From: Mycolicibacterium cosmeticum
GTDB lineage: Bacteria > Actinomycetota > Actinomycetes > Mycobacteriales > Mycobacteriaceae
Length of the DNA stretch: 64,000 bases
Assembly: GCA_016197365.1 (NCBI GenBank)
Contig: JACPVS010000010.1
Coordinates: 1-64,000 of the forward strand
Reading direction: 5' to 3'
Below, piece after piece: positions 38,892 to 51,112 of the stretch (positions are counted from its first letter, which is position 1; each line of letters starts with the position of its first letter). Position numbers and translations under genes: made by a program. Below the pieces are notes generated by a model. That model had not been told where the DNA came from. It searched no databases and saw nothing but the letters and a program-made list of their open reading frames with translations.

Positions 38892-40331
38892 TCAAATCTG
38901 GATGGAGCCCGACACCAGTCCGTACACCCCGCCGATCGCGCCCAACACGATGATCCCGAACAACACCGCCTCGGGCGGACTGAACACCCGCAGCGAACGT
39001 TCCCGGCGGGCCTTGACATAGAGCAGTGCCGCCGGCGCATAGAGCACGCAGGACAGCAACAGATGGTCCCACCCGGCGGCGTAGACCAGGAACACGGTGT
39101 AGATCGTGGCCAGTGCCGCGACGACCATGTCGGGCACCAAAGACTTTGTATCACCGTAGGTTTCGCGAGTGATGGTCAGTTTGAGGGCATACCCGGCGGC
39201 CAGCAGATACGGGATCAGGGACAGTGCCGCGGTGAGGTCGAGCATGAAGTCGAGGGCATCGGAGGTAAACAACAGCAAGATCAGCAGCAGCTGCACCAGG
39301 CCGGCCGCCATTACCAGGGCAGCGACCGGGGCGCCCTTGGAATTGCTGCGCGCCAGGAACTTCGGCATGTCGTCGGCCTTGGCGGGGATGTAGAGGACTT
39401 CGGCCGCCATCAGGGTCCAGGCCAGGTACGCGCCGAGGACGGACAGGATGACACCCACCCGGATGAAGATGGAACCCCAGTGCCCGACAATGGATTCCAG
39501 CACCGACGCCATGGACGGCTGATCGATGGTGGCCAGTTCCGATTGGGTCAGCGCACCGTAGGAGACCATCGTCACGAGCATGAAAACGCTGAGCACCGAG
39601 AGGAACCCGATGACGGTGGCGCGACCGACGTCCTCCCGTTTGCGGGCGAACCGGGAGTACACGCTGGCGCCCTCGATGCCGAGAAAGACGAACACGGTGA
39701 TCAGCATCGTGCCCTTGGCCTGTTCGAACAGCGACGCCAGCGAGTAGTGGCCGTCCCCGCCCCAGAAGTTCGCGGTGAACACGTCGGCGTCGAACGCGAC
39801 CAGGGCGATGACGATGAAGGTGAGGATGGGAACGATCTTGGCGATCGTGGCGATCCGATTGATGATCGCCGCCTCCTTGACCCCACGCAGGATGAGGAAG
39901 CAGAACAGCCACACCCCGACAGAGGAGCAGACCACCGCGAGGACGGTGTCCCCGGACCCGAGGCCGGGAAACAACGCACTGGTCGTCGCCATGATGAGCA
40001 CCCAGTACGAGGTGTTGCCGGCGCAGGCCGACGCCCAGAATCCGAACGCCGAGTTGAATCCGACGTAGTCACCGAAGCCGGCCTTGGCGTAGGCATAGAT
40101 CCCGGCGTCCAGGTCCGGCTTGCGGGTGGCGAGCCGCTGAAAGACGAAGGCCAGCATCAGCATTCCGGCGCCGGCGATGGTCCAGGCGATCAGCGCACCG
40201 AGCACCCCGGTCTCGACACCGAATCGGCGCGGGAGCAGGAAGACGCCGGACCCGATCATGGATCCGATCACCATGGCCGTCAGCGTCGGCAGGCTGACCT
40301 TGTCGACGACGGTCGAATTCTCAGCACTCAT
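38892..40331 (-). CDS. arcD: arginine/ornithine antiporter, APC family
   Basis: 479 residues with about 12-13 hydrophobic helices. N-terminal [17 protein letters not shown] is the APC-family substrate motif of helix 1. Pairing with arcA directly downstream identifies it as the ArcD-type exchanger for arginine and ornithine or citrulline. GAAGGG lies before the ATG. Confidence 0.92.
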   Translation of the reverse strand: MSAENSTVVDKVSLPTLTAMVIGSMIGSGVFLLPRRFGVETGVLGALIAWTIAGAGMLMLAFVFQRLATRKPDLDAGIYAYAKAGFGDYVGFNSAFGFWASACAGNTSYWVLIMATTSALFPGLGSGDTVLAVVCSSVGVWLFCFLILRGVKEAAIINRIATIAKIVPILTFIVIALVAFDADVFTANFWGGDGHYSLASLFEQAKGTMLITVFVFLGIEGASVYSRFARKREDVGRATVIGFLSVLSVFMLVTMVSYGALTQSELATIDQPSMASVLESIVGHWGSIFIRVGVILSVLGAYLAWTLMAAEVLYIPAKADDMPKFLARSNSKGAPVAALVMAAGLVQLLLILLLFTSDALDFMLDLTAALSLIPYLLAAGYALKLTITRETYGDTKSLVPDMVVAALATIYTVFLVYAAGWDHLLLSCVLYAPAALLYVKARRERSLRVFSPPEAVLFGIIVLGAIGGVYGLVSGSIQI

Positions 40332-40455
40332 GGTCGCCCTTCAGCATCAGCAGAACGGGTCACGCATCCGAGACGGCCTGCGCCGCACGCGGACCAAGGC
40401 GGACGCTATCAGGGCTGGGTGACGGGCGCCGAGTATCCGGGCATCCGGCAGGCGG

Positions 40456-41286
40456 TCACAGCTGGGCGATGATCTGCTGTCGCTTGCTGGAGTACTCATC
40501 CTCCGAGATCGAACCGGTGGCCCGCAGTGTCTCAAGTTCCTGCAGACGTTGGGCGACCGACGGGGCGGGCGGCGCCGGCGGGACATAGGCGGCCGGAGCG
40601 GGCGCCGCTGCCGGCGGGGCCTGCTGGTGGGCGCCGGCCCGGCGAACCACCGCCTGCACCTGGGCCCTGGCCGCCGGATTGCTGCGCAGGTCGATCATGC
40701 CGTTCATGCCGATGTTGTTGGCCTTGAGGATTTGCAGGATCTCCATCAGGGGGCCCACCTGACCGGACAGATCGTAGGTTTGGTGGTCTTCGTCGATGGA
40801 GAACGTCGCCGGGACCTGCCCGTTGATCAGAGCGCTGCGTTCCCAGTCGATCTGGAACTGATTGGTTGCCGGGTCCACCAGCACGACCGCCTTGCGGGAG
40901 GTGAGCGTCCCCAGCCGCGTCACGCCGGCGATGACGCGGTCCTCGGCGGTGAACGGTGTGATGCCGGGTCCCGAGACGTGCAGGTTCAGTTTGACCAACG
41001 GTTGGTCGTTGATCCGGGTCCCGGTCTCGGACATCCCGGTGATCTGCGCCAGCGCGAGGACACCGGTGGCTTCCAGGGCCTGGGTGCGGGCCGCGGACTT
41101 CGCACCGAAGCTCGCCAGGGCCAACGCGATCAACACATCGGCGGCGGTCACCAGTAGACCTACCCAGAACATCCATTTCAGCAAAGAACTCTGACCGGTG
41201 GCGAAGTACACCGCCAGGAAGATCGGTCCGACCAAACCTCCGCACAGCAGCACCATCAGCTGCGCCTTCACGTATCGCCACACCAT
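40456..41286 (-). CDS. two-helix membrane protein with C-terminal SHOCT domain
   Basis: 276 residues. Two N-terminal transmembrane helices, a middle beta-rich domain (about 75-190), a Pro/Ala-rich linker and a short C-terminal SHOCT motif (LQELETLRATGSISEDEY). SHOCT is an oligomerisation or docking motif at protein ends; function of the rest is unknown. A mycobacterial membrane protein occupies a similar position next to tuf. Divergent from the two-component genes. Confidence 0.75.
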   Translation of the reverse strand: MVWRYVKAQLMVLLCGGLVGPIFLAVYFATGQSSLLKWMFWVGLLVTAADVLIALALASFGAKSAARTQALEATGVLALAQITGMSETGTRINDQPLVKLNLHVSGPGITPFTAEDRVIAGVTRLGTLTSRKAVVLVDPATNQFQIDWERSALINGQVPATFSIDEDHQTYDLSGQVGPLMEILQILKANNIGMNGMIDLRSNPAARAQVQAVVRRAGAHQQAPPAAAPAPAAYVPPAPPAPSVAQRLQELETLRATGSISEDEYSSKRQQIIAQL

Positions 41287-41452
41287 GTGCCACGCTCCGT
41301 TCGACGTCGACTCGGTCAGACTAACGCCAACCAGCGCATTTCGGCGGCGTGCTCATCCATCTGGGCACTTCCGATCGGCAGAGCTATTTGCGTCTGCAAC
41401 TAAATGTGTCCATGTCCGCCATTTGACCGATACTGCCATCGCGATCCGTGCC

Positions 41453-41458
41453 TAGAAT
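41453..41458 (+). promoter_or_regulatory. -10 box for a leaderless sensor-kinase message
   Basis: TAGAAT fits TANNNT, and the GTG at 41464 lies 6 bases after its last T, where transcription would begin. This supports a leaderless start. Confidence 0.5.
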
Positions 41459-41463
41459 TGCGT

Positions 41464-43737
41464 GTGCTTGAGCGCGACAAGGACATCCGGAATGTCCATG
41501 TGTCAGAGCGACAGGTGATTCGCCGTGGCCAGGAACTGGCCACCATTCTGCTCAATACGGTCACCCTCGTCGCGGTTTCGAGCGCGCTTCTACTGCCCGG
41601 CACGCCCGAGCGCGCGGCCGGCACGATACTGCTCGCCGCACTGGGATGCTGGTCGATCTTCCGGCTGTGCACCCGGTCCCGCGCGCTGCCCTACCAACTG
41701 GCCGATTTCTGTTGGGTACTGATCGTCTGCGCGGCGACGCCGTGGTTCGACCCGAACCCCGCAAGCCTCTATATCTACTCGGTGCCGCAGGCGATCGCCG
41801 GCACCGCCGTCATCGCCTTCACCATGGCCCAGCCCCCGAAATTCAGCTTTCCCGCCGCCGCACTGATCACGTTCGCCTACGCAGCAGGCTGCGCACAGGT
41901 GGTCGGCTGGCGCGAGGCCGCCCAGGTGCCGATGTTGTTCTACATGCTGGGCATCGAATGGGCCATCGCCGCCGCGCTGCTGGCGGCCGGGTTGGCCGTG
42001 GCCAGACAGGTGGACCAGGCACGCACCGAGAACCACGATGCCGCGTTGCGCGACGCGATCGGCGCCGCGGTACGCAACTACGAACTCGAGCACCTCGCAC
42101 TGGTGCACGACACCGCCGCATCCACGTTGTACCTGGTCGGCGAGGGCGCCGACATCTCATCGGATCGCGTTGCCGCACAGGCCCGTCGAGATCTGGAGCT
42201 GCTCACCGGCGGCCCCGCGGCGCTCGAACCGCTGCCGGACACCGATATCGTCGCCGCCCTGCGCCAGCAGATTGCGCACTTCCCGGTCGCGGTCACGCTG
42301 TCGGGACTGCCCGCCCTCGTCCTCACCGGGCACCGTGCGCGCACCGTGCTGGCCGCAGTCCGCGAAGCACTCAACAACGCCGAGCGGCACGCCGACGCGT
42401 CGCTCATCGAGATCACGGTGGAGCCCACCTCGATCACCGTCATCGACGACGGAAGCGGATTCGACGTGACCACTACGACCCTCGGCCACGGCGTCGCCGA
42501 GTCGATCGTCGCCCGGATGCGTCGCGCCGGTGGCAGCGCCACCGTGTTCTCGGCACCGGGCAGCGGCACCGAGGTCACGCTCTCGTGGGACCCGTCGGCC
42601 GGCGTCGCGCCGCCGAACCCGGTCGTCGAGGACATCGACCAGCTGACTGAGCGCGTGCTGGTCCAGTTCGGTCTCGGCATCATCGTCTTCGGCCTGGTCC
42701 AGCTCTTGGTATCGGTGCCGTACGCAGCCGCCCGCACCGACGTCCCGCTCGTCGCGCTCGGGCTCGGCACCATTGCCGCGCTGGTCATCATCGCCGGCAT
42801 CCCCTGTGTGCTCGATCGCGGCCCCGACCTCACGGTGCCCGCGCTGGTGACGATGGCGGCCGTCATCGTCACCCAGATCCTGCTGCTGCCCACCGACATG
42901 GTGGGCGGACCTGCTCAGTGGACGCTCACGGCGACGGGACTGTGCGTGCTGCCATTCGTGCTGCGCCGCCGGGTTCGCCACGCCGCCTCGGTGATGATCG
43001 CGTTCTGGCTCGGCGTTGCGATCCTCACCTTCGCCCGGCAACCCCACATGGCCATGGCGTTCGACCTGGCCCTCTACACCGCAGGCATCGCCATGGTGCA
43101 GATGTTCGCATTGGCGTTCCCGGAATTGCTGCGCAACGCCACCGTCGCCGCGGCGACCGAGGCCAGGGAACGGTGGGCCATGGCCGACCGGCACCGCATC
43201 GCCGAGGCACTGCACGACGACTACGTCCGCCGCACCTCGAAGCTGATCCGGGGCGTGTTCCCGCTGCTGCAGACGTTGAGCACCGGCGTCATCGACGCCG
43301 AGACCCGGGAACGGTCCCGACTGGAATCACGCAGGTTGCGGCTCTATATCTTCCAGTCCCGGACGTTCAGCCACCCACTGGTCGCCGAACTGCGTGCGGC
43401 CGTCGACCAGGCCGATCGCCGCGGGGTGATCGTCACCATCAACACCGACAACGACCTGCCCCCGCTCGACGAGTCCACCCGCCGTGAGGTCCTCGCGCCG
43501 CTGTTGGAGGCGCTGTCGCATGCTCACGACCAGGCCCGGATCGGATTGACGGTGGCGGGCGGCGAACTGATCGCCAGCATCGTCTGCGATGTCGCCGGAG
43601 TCGCCCGGATGCAGGCCTACAGCGCCCACCCGCAGGTCGAGGTCACTGTCCTGGGCGAGAAGGTATGGGTCAGCGTGCATCACCGACTGGGATCCGGGCC
43701 GGCGGCAGCAGGCACCCACCGGCACAGCATCGCGTGA
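41464..43737 (+). CDS. tandem sensor protein: histidine kinase half fused to a degenerate kinase-like half
   Basis: 757 residues in two similar halves. First half: about 5 helices, then a dimerisation segment with LVHDTA (His 215) and a full HATPase domain (REALNNAERHAD, IDDGSGFD, GSGTEVTLSW). Second half: another block of 5-6 helices, then a HisKA_3-like segment ALHDDYVRR (His about 584) but no recognisable N or G boxes after it. The duplication suggests fused partners of a heterodimer, the second half regulatory or phosphatase-like. Start uncertain: GTG 41464 (leaderless -10) or GTG 41500; an ATG at 41404 is also in frame. Confidence 0.8.
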   Translation: MLERDKDIRNVHVSERQVIRRGQELATILLNTVTLVAVSSALLLPGTPERAAGTILLAALGCWSIFRLCTRSRALPYQLADFCWVLIVCAATPWFDPNPASLYIYSVPQAIAGTAVIAFTMAQPPKFSFPAAALITFAYAAGCAQVVGWREAAQVPMLFYMLGIEWAIAAALLAAGLAVARQVDQARTENHDAALRDAIGAAVRNYELEHLALVHDTAASTLYLVGEGADISSDRVAAQARRDLELLTGGPAALEPLPDTDIVAALRQQIAHFPVAVTLSGLPALVLTGHRARTVLAAVREALNNAERHADASLIEITVEPTSITVIDDGSGFDVTTTTLGHGVAESIVARMRRAGGSATVFSAPGSGTEVTLSWDPSAGVAPPNPVVEDIDQLTERVLVQFGLGIIVFGLVQLLVSVPYAAARTDVPLVALGLGTIAALVIIAGIPCVLDRGPDLTVPALVTMAAVIVTQILLLPTDMVGGPAQWTLTATGLCVLPFVLRRRVRHAASVMIAFWLGVAILTFARQPHMAMAFDLALYTAGIAMVQMFALAFPELLRNATVAAATEARERWAMADRHRIAEALHDDYVRRTSKLIRGVFPLLQTLSTGVIDAETRERSRLESRRLRLYIFQSRTFSHPLVAELRAAVDQADRRGVIVTINTDNDLPPLDESTRREVLAPLLEALSHAHDQARIGLTVAGGELIASIVCDVAGVARMQAYSAHPQVEVTVLGEKVWVSVHHRLGSGPAAAGTHRHSIA

Positions 43738-43754
43738 CCCGGGATACTATCTGC

Positions 43755-43770
43755 CCATACGTCAATATGG
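43755..43770. promoter_or_regulatory. CCATA/TATGG dyad upstream of the response regulator
   Basis: CCATA-CGTCAA-TATGG, a 5-bp inverted repeat, lies in the 144-bp gap between sensor and regulator genes. NarL-type regulators often bind short dyads; a binding site of the encoded regulator is possible. Confidence 0.35.
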
Positions 43771-43881
43771 TTAGCCGACTTTCGTATTTCGGACAGCGCG
43801 GGCGTTGCCAAAGAGTAAAGTTCGTGACCGAAGAACTGTGAGGGCCCACATCGGTGATCTCATCTACCTCAGGCGAACTGC

Positions 43882-44574
43882 ATGAATAAGGGCAAAGATC
43901 GGGACTCGCAGAAACTCGGGGCCGCCATCCCTGTCGCGCTAATTGACGACCACGACGTTATTCACGCCGGAGTAAAGGCGTGGTTTGCCGAAGCCCAGCC
44001 GTCGATCGACCTCGTCGCCGATTACCCCGACCCGTCGTCCTTCCTGGCCGAGCACCCCCGCGGGAACGATTCGATCGAGGTCGTGCTCTTCGATCTGCAG
44101 TACGAGCGCTACCGCCCCGAATTCGAGAGCCTCAACGAGGTGTGCGCGGCAGGGCATCGGGTCATCGTCTATTCGCACATGTCCACCGACGAGGTCATCC
44201 TCAGCAGCCTGGACGCCGGCGCAATGACCTTCCTGGCCAAGGGCGAGGACAAACAGCACCTGTTCGACGCGATCTACGCGGCCCACTCGAACACTCCGTA
44301 TGTCGGGCCGCGGATGGCGAAGGCGCTGTTCAACGACCGCACCGTCGGCCGTCCGGGACTGAGCACCCGGGAACGCGAGGTGCTGATCGCCTGGTTCCAG
44401 ACGGAGAACAAGGAGTTCGTGGCCAAACGGCTGTTCATCGAACCGTCGACGGTGCGCACGCATCTGCAGCGTGCCCGGGCCAAGTACGCGGCCGTGGGCA
44501 GGCCCGCTCCGACCAAGGCGGCGTTGATCGCGCGGGCCGTGCAGGACGGCATCCTCAGCATCGACGACCTGTAG
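43882..44574 (+). CDS. NarL/LuxR-family response regulator
   Basis: 230 residues. Receiver domain with acidic pocket IDDHD, phosphoacceptor Asp 71 (VVLFDLQYE) and the conserved Lys in FLAKGED. LuxR-type helix-turn-helix in the C-terminus (LSTREREVLIAWF, AKRLFIEPSTVRTHLQRARAKY; cut for length). It is the likely partner of the tandem sensor just upstream. Followed by a hairpin terminator. Confidence 0.93.
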   Translation: MNKGKDRDSQKLGAAIPVALIDDHDVIHAGVKAWFAEAQPSIDLVADYPDPSSFLAEHPRGNDSIEVVLFDLQYERYRPEFESLNEVCAAGHRVIVYSHMSTDEVILSSLDAGAMTFLAKGEDKQHLFDAIYAAHSNTPYVGPRMAKALFNDRTVGRPGLSTREREVLIAWFQTENKEFVAKRLFIEPSTVRTHLQRARAKYAAVGRPAPTKAALIARAVQDGILSIDDL

Positions 44575-44586
44575 GTCTCAGAACGC

Positions 44587-44622
44587 AAAAGCGGCGCCCA
44601 CCCGAAGGTGAGCGCCGCTTTT
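44587..44622. terminator. bidirectional intrinsic terminator between response regulator and tuf
   Basis: AAAAGCGGCGC (44587-44597) pairs perfectly with GCGCCGCTTTT (44612-44622), with an inner ACC-CGAA-GGT stem. A-run and T-run flanks serve the convergent ends on both strands. Confidence 0.85.
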
Positions 44623-44669
44623 GTTGGTGCTGAGGTGCTAGATCACTTAGATGATCCCGTAGGCGGAGC

Positions 44670-45860
44670 CTACTTGATGATCTTGGTGACGCGGCCGGCG
44701 CCGACGGTACGTCCACCCTCACGGATGGCGAACCGCAGACCGTCGTCCATGGCGACCGGCTGGATCAGCTTGACGGAGATGTCGGTGTTGTCACCGGGCA
44801 TCACCATCTCGGTGCCTTCGGGCAGGGTCACCACGCCGGTCACGTCCGTGGTACGGAAGTAGAACTGCGGGCGGTAGTTGTTGAAGAACGGCGTGTGGCG
44901 GCCGCCTTCGTCCTTGGACAGGATGTAGACGCTGCCCTCGAACTCCGTGTGCGGGGTCGTGGTGCCCGGCTTCACGATGACCTGACCGCGCTCGACGTCC
45001 TCGCGCTTGATGCCACGAACCAGCAGACCGACGTTGTCGCCGGCCTGGCCCTGGTCCAGCAGCTTGCGGAACATCTCGACACCGGTGACCGTGGTCTTGG
45101 TGGTGCCGGGACGGATGCCGACGATCTCGACCTCTTCGTTGACGTTGATCACGCCACGCTCCACGCGACCGGTGACAACGGTGCCACGGCCGGTGATGGT
45201 GAAGACGTCCTCGACGGGCATCAGGAACGGCTTGTCGGTCTCACGAACCGGGTCCGGGATGGACTCGTCGACGGCCTCCATGAGCTTCTCGACGGACTCG
45301 ACCCACTTCGGGTCACCCTCGAGGGCCTTGAGCGCGGACACCTGGATCACTGGGGCGTCCTCGTCGAAGTCCTGGGCGGCCAGCAGTTCGCGGACCTCGA
45401 GCTCGACGAGCTCCAGGAGCTCCTCGTCGTCGACCATGTCGGACTTGTTCAGCGCGACCAGGATGTAAGGCACACCAACCTGGCGGGCCAGCAGCACGTG
45501 CTCGCGGGTCTGCGGCATCGGGCCGTCGGTGGCGGCAACCACCAGGATGGCGCCGTCCATCTGCGCCGCACCGGTGATCATGTTCTTGATGTAGTCCGCG
45601 TGACCGGGGGCATCCACGTGGGCGTAGTGGCGCTTCTCGGTCTGGTACTCCACGTGGGAGATGTTGATCGTGATGCCACGAGCACGCTCTTCGGGCGCAT
45701 TGTCGATCTGGTCGAATGCGCGCGACTCGTTCAAATCGGGATACTTGTCATGCAGAACCTTGGTGATTGCTGCAGTCAGCGTGGTCTTGCCGTGGTCAAC
45801 GTGACCAATGGTCCCGATGTTGACGTGCGGCTTCGTCCGCTCGAACTTCGCCTTCGCCAC
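44670..45860 (-). CDS. tuf: elongation factor Tu
   Basis: 396 residues, full length. G-domain motifs [23 protein letters not shown] and SALKALEG, then domains 2 and 3 with RTTDVTGVV and [15 protein letters not shown] at the end. EF-Tu brings aminoacyl-tRNA to the ribosome. GTG start with an AGGAGG site upstream. Last gene of the minus-strand cluster rpsL-rpsG-fusA-tuf. Confidence 0.99.
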   Translation of the reverse strand: MAKAKFERTKPHVNIGTIGHVDHGKTTLTAAITKVLHDKYPDLNESRAFDQIDNAPEERARGITINISHVEYQTEKRHYAHVDAPGHADYIKNMITGAAQMDGAILVVAATDGPMPQTREHVLLARQVGVPYILVALNKSDMVDDEELLELVELEVRELLAAQDFDEDAPVIQVSALKALEGDPKWVESVEKLMEAVDESIPDPVRETDKPFLMPVEDVFTITGRGTVVTGRVERGVINVNEEVEIVGIRPGTTKTTVTGVEMFRKLLDQGQAGDNVGLLVRGIKREDVERGQVIVKPGTTTPHTEFEGSVYILSKDEGGRHTPFFNNYRPQFYFRTTDVTGVVTLPEGTEMVMPGDNTDISVKLIQPVAMDDGLRFAIREGGRTVGAGRVTKIIK

Positions 45861-45957
45861 TGTGGTGTCCTCCTGGACTTATTGGTGCTTTTACGTAAAG
45901 CAGGTTTGTGTTGATCTGTTCAGTTGTGAGGTCCGCCGGAGCGGATCGAGCCAGTAC

Positions 45958-48060
<2,103 letters not shown>

Positions 48061-48142
48061 GGCTAGATTCCCACTCTTTCGCTTGCTTGGATGCTATTGG
48101 TATTGACACCGGCGCCGACGCAGCTCTGCGAAGGCGTCGAGG

Positions 48143-48613
48143 TCACCAGCGGTAGTGCGCGAAGGCCCGGTTCGCTTCGGCCATCTTGTGAGTGTCCTCG
48201 CGTCGCTTGACGGCGGCACCCAAGCCATTGCTGGCATCCAGAATCTCGTTGGCGAGACGCTCGATCATGGTCTTCTCGCGGCGAGCCTTCGAGAAGCTCA
48301 CCAGCCAGCGCAGGGCCAGCGTGGTGGACCGCTCGGCGCGCACCTCGACGGGCACCTGGTAGGTGGCGCCACCGACGCGGCGGCTGCGCACCTCGAGGGA
48401 GGGCTTCACGTTGTCCATGGCGCGCTTGAGCGTCACGACCGGATCGGTGCCGGTCTTGTCGCGGGCCTGCTCGAGGGCACCGTAGACAATGCGCTCGGCC
48501 AGCGACTTCTTACCGTCGAGCAGCACCTTGTTGACCAGCTGGGTGACCAGCTGCGACCCGTAGACGGGATCGTTGACCAACGGACGCTTCGGCGCGGGGC
48601 CCTTGCGTGGCAT
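48143..48613 (-). CDS. rpsG: 30S ribosomal protein S7
   Basis: 156 residues, standard length. Begins [20 protein letters not shown] and ends with [10 protein letters not shown]7 nucleates 30S head assembly and lies at the E site; in E. coli it can repress its own operon. The ATG shares a base with the rpsL stop (TAATG). Confidence 0.99.
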   Translation of the reverse strand: MPRKGPAPKRPLVNDPVYGSQLVTQLVNKVLLDGKKSLAERIVYGALEQARDKTGTDPVVTLKRAMDNVKPSLEVRSRRVGGATYQVPVEVRAERSTTLALRWLVSFSKARREKTMIERLANEILDASNGLGAAVKRREDTHKMAEANRAFAHYRW

Positions 48614-48987
48614 TAGCTCTTCTCCTTCTTGGCGCCGTAACGGCTGCGTGCCTGCTTGCGGTTCTTGACACCCTGGGTGTCCAGCGAGCCGCGGATGATC
48701 TTGTAACGCACACCGGGGAGGTCCTTCACACGACCACCGCGCACCAGCACCATCGAGTGCTCCTGCAGGTTGTGGCCTTCACCCGGGATGTACGCGGTGA
48801 CCTCGACCGCGCTGGTCAGCTTCACGCGAGCGACCTTGCGAAGTGCCGAGTTCGGCTTCTTCGGAGTGGTGGTGTACACGCGAGTGCACACGCCACGGCG
48901 CTGCGGGCTGCCCTTGAGGGCCGCGGTCTTGACCTTCGCGACCTTGTCGCGGCGACCCTTGCGGACCAGCTGGTTGATGGTTGGCAT
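48613..48987 (-). CDS. rpsL: 30S ribosomal protein S12
   Basis: 124 residues, full length. [12 protein letters not shown] at the start, [11 protein letters not shown] with Lys 43 and [12 protein letters not shown] with Lys 88. Both lysines are the wild-type residues; substitutions at them confer streptomycin resistance. S12 monitors decoding in the A site. Confidence 0.99.
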   Translation of the reverse strand: MPTINQLVRKGRRDKVAKVKTAALKGSPQRRGVCTRVYTTTPKKPNSALRKVARVKLTSAVEVTAYIPGEGHNLQEHSMVLVRGGRVKDLPGVRYKIIRGSLDTQGVKNRKQARSRYGAKKEKS

Positions 48988-49305
48988 GTACCGGCTTTCT
49001 GTGTTTCTTCTATCTCGTTAAGTCTCTGTACTGCAGTTTTCGCCCTACCGCTTACCCCGCGATCGGGTGTGTCGCACCCACCAGAAACGCATCCGATCGA
49101 TAGCATTCCGATGTCTGCAGACATACGAATCCGCCCGGCGCACAGGCACGCCACCCGATTTGGGGCAGCATGCGGCCCTGTCGACCAGGCACGGGGATCC
49201 ACAATACCAGGGGTCCCCGTGCGCAACCAAACCCGTGCTCGACGGCCTTATCGCAGGTCAGACGCCACGTTCACGGAAGGCGCCGATCGGGGGCCTGCGC
49301 GGGCG
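48988..49305. other. rpsL upstream region and TetR downstream spacer
   Basis: No supported gene. The part near rpsL must carry the promoter of the translation cluster on the minus strand, although no -10 box stands out to me. A hairpin lies at 49189-49222. Confidence 0.5.
49189..49222 (-). terminator. 9-bp GC-rich hairpin downstream of the TetR gene
   Basis: GCACGGGGA (49189-49197) pairs with TCCCCGTGC (49214-49222) around a 16-base loop. It lies 84 bp after the stop of the minus-strand TetR gene and upstream of rpsL. There is no T-run, so termination or separation of the two units is a guess. Confidence 0.45.
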
Positions 49306-49872
49306 CTAGCGCTTCTGCATCCCCGCTGCCAGCCGGAGCACCATATCGGTGAACACCGCGTCGGTGTCGACATCGTCCATGACCCCGGTCATCTCCAGGA
49401 GGACGAAGCCGTGCAGGGCCGACCAGAACTCCAGCGCCGCATAGAACGCGTTCTCACCGTCGAGTCCGTAGGACGCGAGAGCGGCCAGCACGGGCTCCGC
49501 CGCGGCCCTCGTGGCCGCCGTGTATTCGGGGTCGTCGCCGCCCAACGGCATCCGCGTGAACGCCGAGTACCGACCGGGATGATGGTGGGCGTAACTGCGG
49601 TAGGCACTGGCCATGGTGACCACCGCGTCCTCCCGGGTGCGGCCCTGCCCGACGTTGTTGAGCATCCCGATGATGTCGTCGATCACCCGCATCCGTACCG
49701 TCCGGCGCAGGTCATCGAGGCTTTGCACGTGGTTGTACAGCGACGGGCCCTTGGTGCCGAGCTGGATGGCCAGCGCGTTGATGGTCAGCGCGTCCCAGCC
49801 GTCACGGTCCAGGAACACCAGCGCAGAGTTCACGATGGCATCGCGACTGAGTTTGGTCGCCCGCGCTGCCAT
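49306..49872 (-). CDS. TetR-family transcriptional regulator
   Basis: 188 residues. Helix-turn-helix near residues 28-48 (NALAIQLGTKGPSLYNHVQS) and a C-terminal domain like TetR_C_33/WHG-type. Related regulators occupy this place upstream of rpsL in other mycobacteria. The ATG at 49872 is preferred over a GTG at 49893. Target genes unknown; the two DUF3558 lipoproteins upstream are on the same strand. Confidence 0.85.
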   Translation of the reverse strand: MAARATKLSRDAIVNSALVFLDRDGWDALTINALAIQLGTKGPSLYNHVQSLDDLRRTVRMRVIDDIIGMLNNVGQGRTREDAVVTMASAYRSYAHHHPGRYSAFTRMPLGGDDPEYTAATRAAAEPVLAALASYGLDGENAFYAALEFWSALHGFVLLEMTGVMDDVDTDAVFTDMVLRLAAGMQKR

Positions 49873-49936
49873 GTTCGCTCGATCCCTCGTCACGTCGTGC
49901 TGCTGAACTCCCCGGCCGTCGGGGTAACGAAGGACT

Positions 49937-50461
49937 CTAGTTCACGCGGTCCTGACTGAGCTGCGCAAGCCGCTCGGTGATGCTGCACAGATCGGGCAGC
50001 ATCGCCGGATTCACCGTCTGGATCGACCAGGTGATGACGTCGTCGCCCTTGGCGACGTAGATGCTGCAGGCGTTGGCGTCGAAGGCCTTGAACCCCCGGT
50101 TGCCGTCCACCGACAGTTCGGTCAGGGTGCGTCCGGCGTTCTGCTCCAGAGCGCGCTCGGTGTCCATGTCGCTGCCCCGGTACCACCAGGTCGAGATGCC
50201 CATGCCCGCACCGATCGTGCCGATGAGCGTGTTCTCCTGCCAGAAGCAGCCGGCGTCGCTCACCACCGCCTCACCGAACATGGCCTTGCCCGCGGCCGCG
50301 CTGATGTCCGCCTCCGTGATGCCGTTGCAGTCGGTGCCGCGGAAACCGGGGTGCACGCCGGCCGGCGGGGCCTGTGGGGTCTGCGCCGCCTGCTCCCCCG
50401 CTGCGCCGCACCCGGCGAGCAGCGCCACCCCCGCGCACGCCGCCAGCAGTGCCGCCCGCAC
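49937..50461 (-). CDS. DUF3558 family lipoprotein (1)
   Basis: 174 residues. Signal with lipobox LLAGC (Cys about residue 18), then a DUF3558 domain with paired Cys (GTDCNGI, DAGCFW, NACSIYV, PDLCSI). Cell-envelope lipoproteins of unknown function in mycobacteria. GTG start one base after the stop of the second DUF3558 gene, so the two are co-translated. Confidence 0.85.
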   Translation of the reverse strand: MRAALLAACAGVALLAGCGAAGEQAAQTPQAPPAGVHPGFRGTDCNGITEADISAAAGKAMFGEAVVSDAGCFWQENTLIGTIGAGMGISTWWYRGSDMDTERALEQNAGRTLTELSVDGNRGFKAFDANACSIYVAKGDDVITWSIQTVNPAMLPDLCSITERLAQLSQDRVN

Positions 50462-50462
50462 G

Positions 50463-50996
50463 TCAGAGGTCCGATTTCAGGGTCGCCGACAGCAGGCTCT
50501 CCGCGTCCGGGCACGGATCCCCGCTGGTCTGATGCCGGTACTGCACCCACCAGCTCAGCACCCCACCGCCGCCCGCCGCGATCGCAGAGCAGGCCACCCC
50601 GACGCCGTCGCGCCGGGCCAGGAAGGCGTCGTGCCGTTCCACCACGGTGTCGGTGATCTGGGCGCCGCGTTCGGCAGCGAGTGCGCGCTCCCGGTCGAGG
50701 CTGCCTGCGTCGAACCAGGCGAACACCACGTCGACCACCGCACTTTTCCGATCCAGGACGTATTGGCAGACCGCGCCGCTGTAGGGGCGCACCACGTCGT
50801 CGGCATCGAGCGTCTGGGCGACCGTGCTGTCCTGCAACAGACCGCACCGGTTGTCGGCGTAGCCATAGCTGCGGTCGTCGGCCGGGCCGCCGGGGGTGGC
50901 CGACTGCGGGGCGCCGTCGACCGTCTGGGTGCATCCGGCCAGGAGGAGGGCTGCGGCGACCGCCGTCGTCACCGCTCGTGTGCCTGGTCCTCCCAT
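50463..50996 (-). CDS. DUF3558 family lipoprotein (2)
   Basis: 177 residues. Signal with lipobox LLLAGC and a DUF3558 domain (NRCGLLQ, AVCQYVL, GVACSA, GDPCPDAE). Similar plan and length to its neighbour, so a duplication is likely. Start uncertain: ATG 50996 or GTG 51005; the longer open frame upstream lacks a signal peptide. Confidence 0.8.
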   Translation of the reverse strand: MGGPGTRAVTTAVAAALLLAGCTQTVDGAPQSATPGGPADDRSYGYADNRCGLLQDSTVAQTLDADDVVRPYSGAVCQYVLDRKSAVVDVVFAWFDAGSLDRERALAAERGAQITDTVVERHDAFLARRDGVGVACSAIAAGGGGVLSWWVQYRHQTSGDPCPDAESLLSATLKSDL

Positions 50997-51112
50997 CGAG
51001 CTCACGCTACCGAGCGGCATCGCCCGCGGCGACCCGTCCGGCCGAAGCGGGCAACCGGCTCTGCCGGAGCTCCGGGCAACGTAGTCTGCTAATCCAACGG
51101 AAGGTGGCGAAC

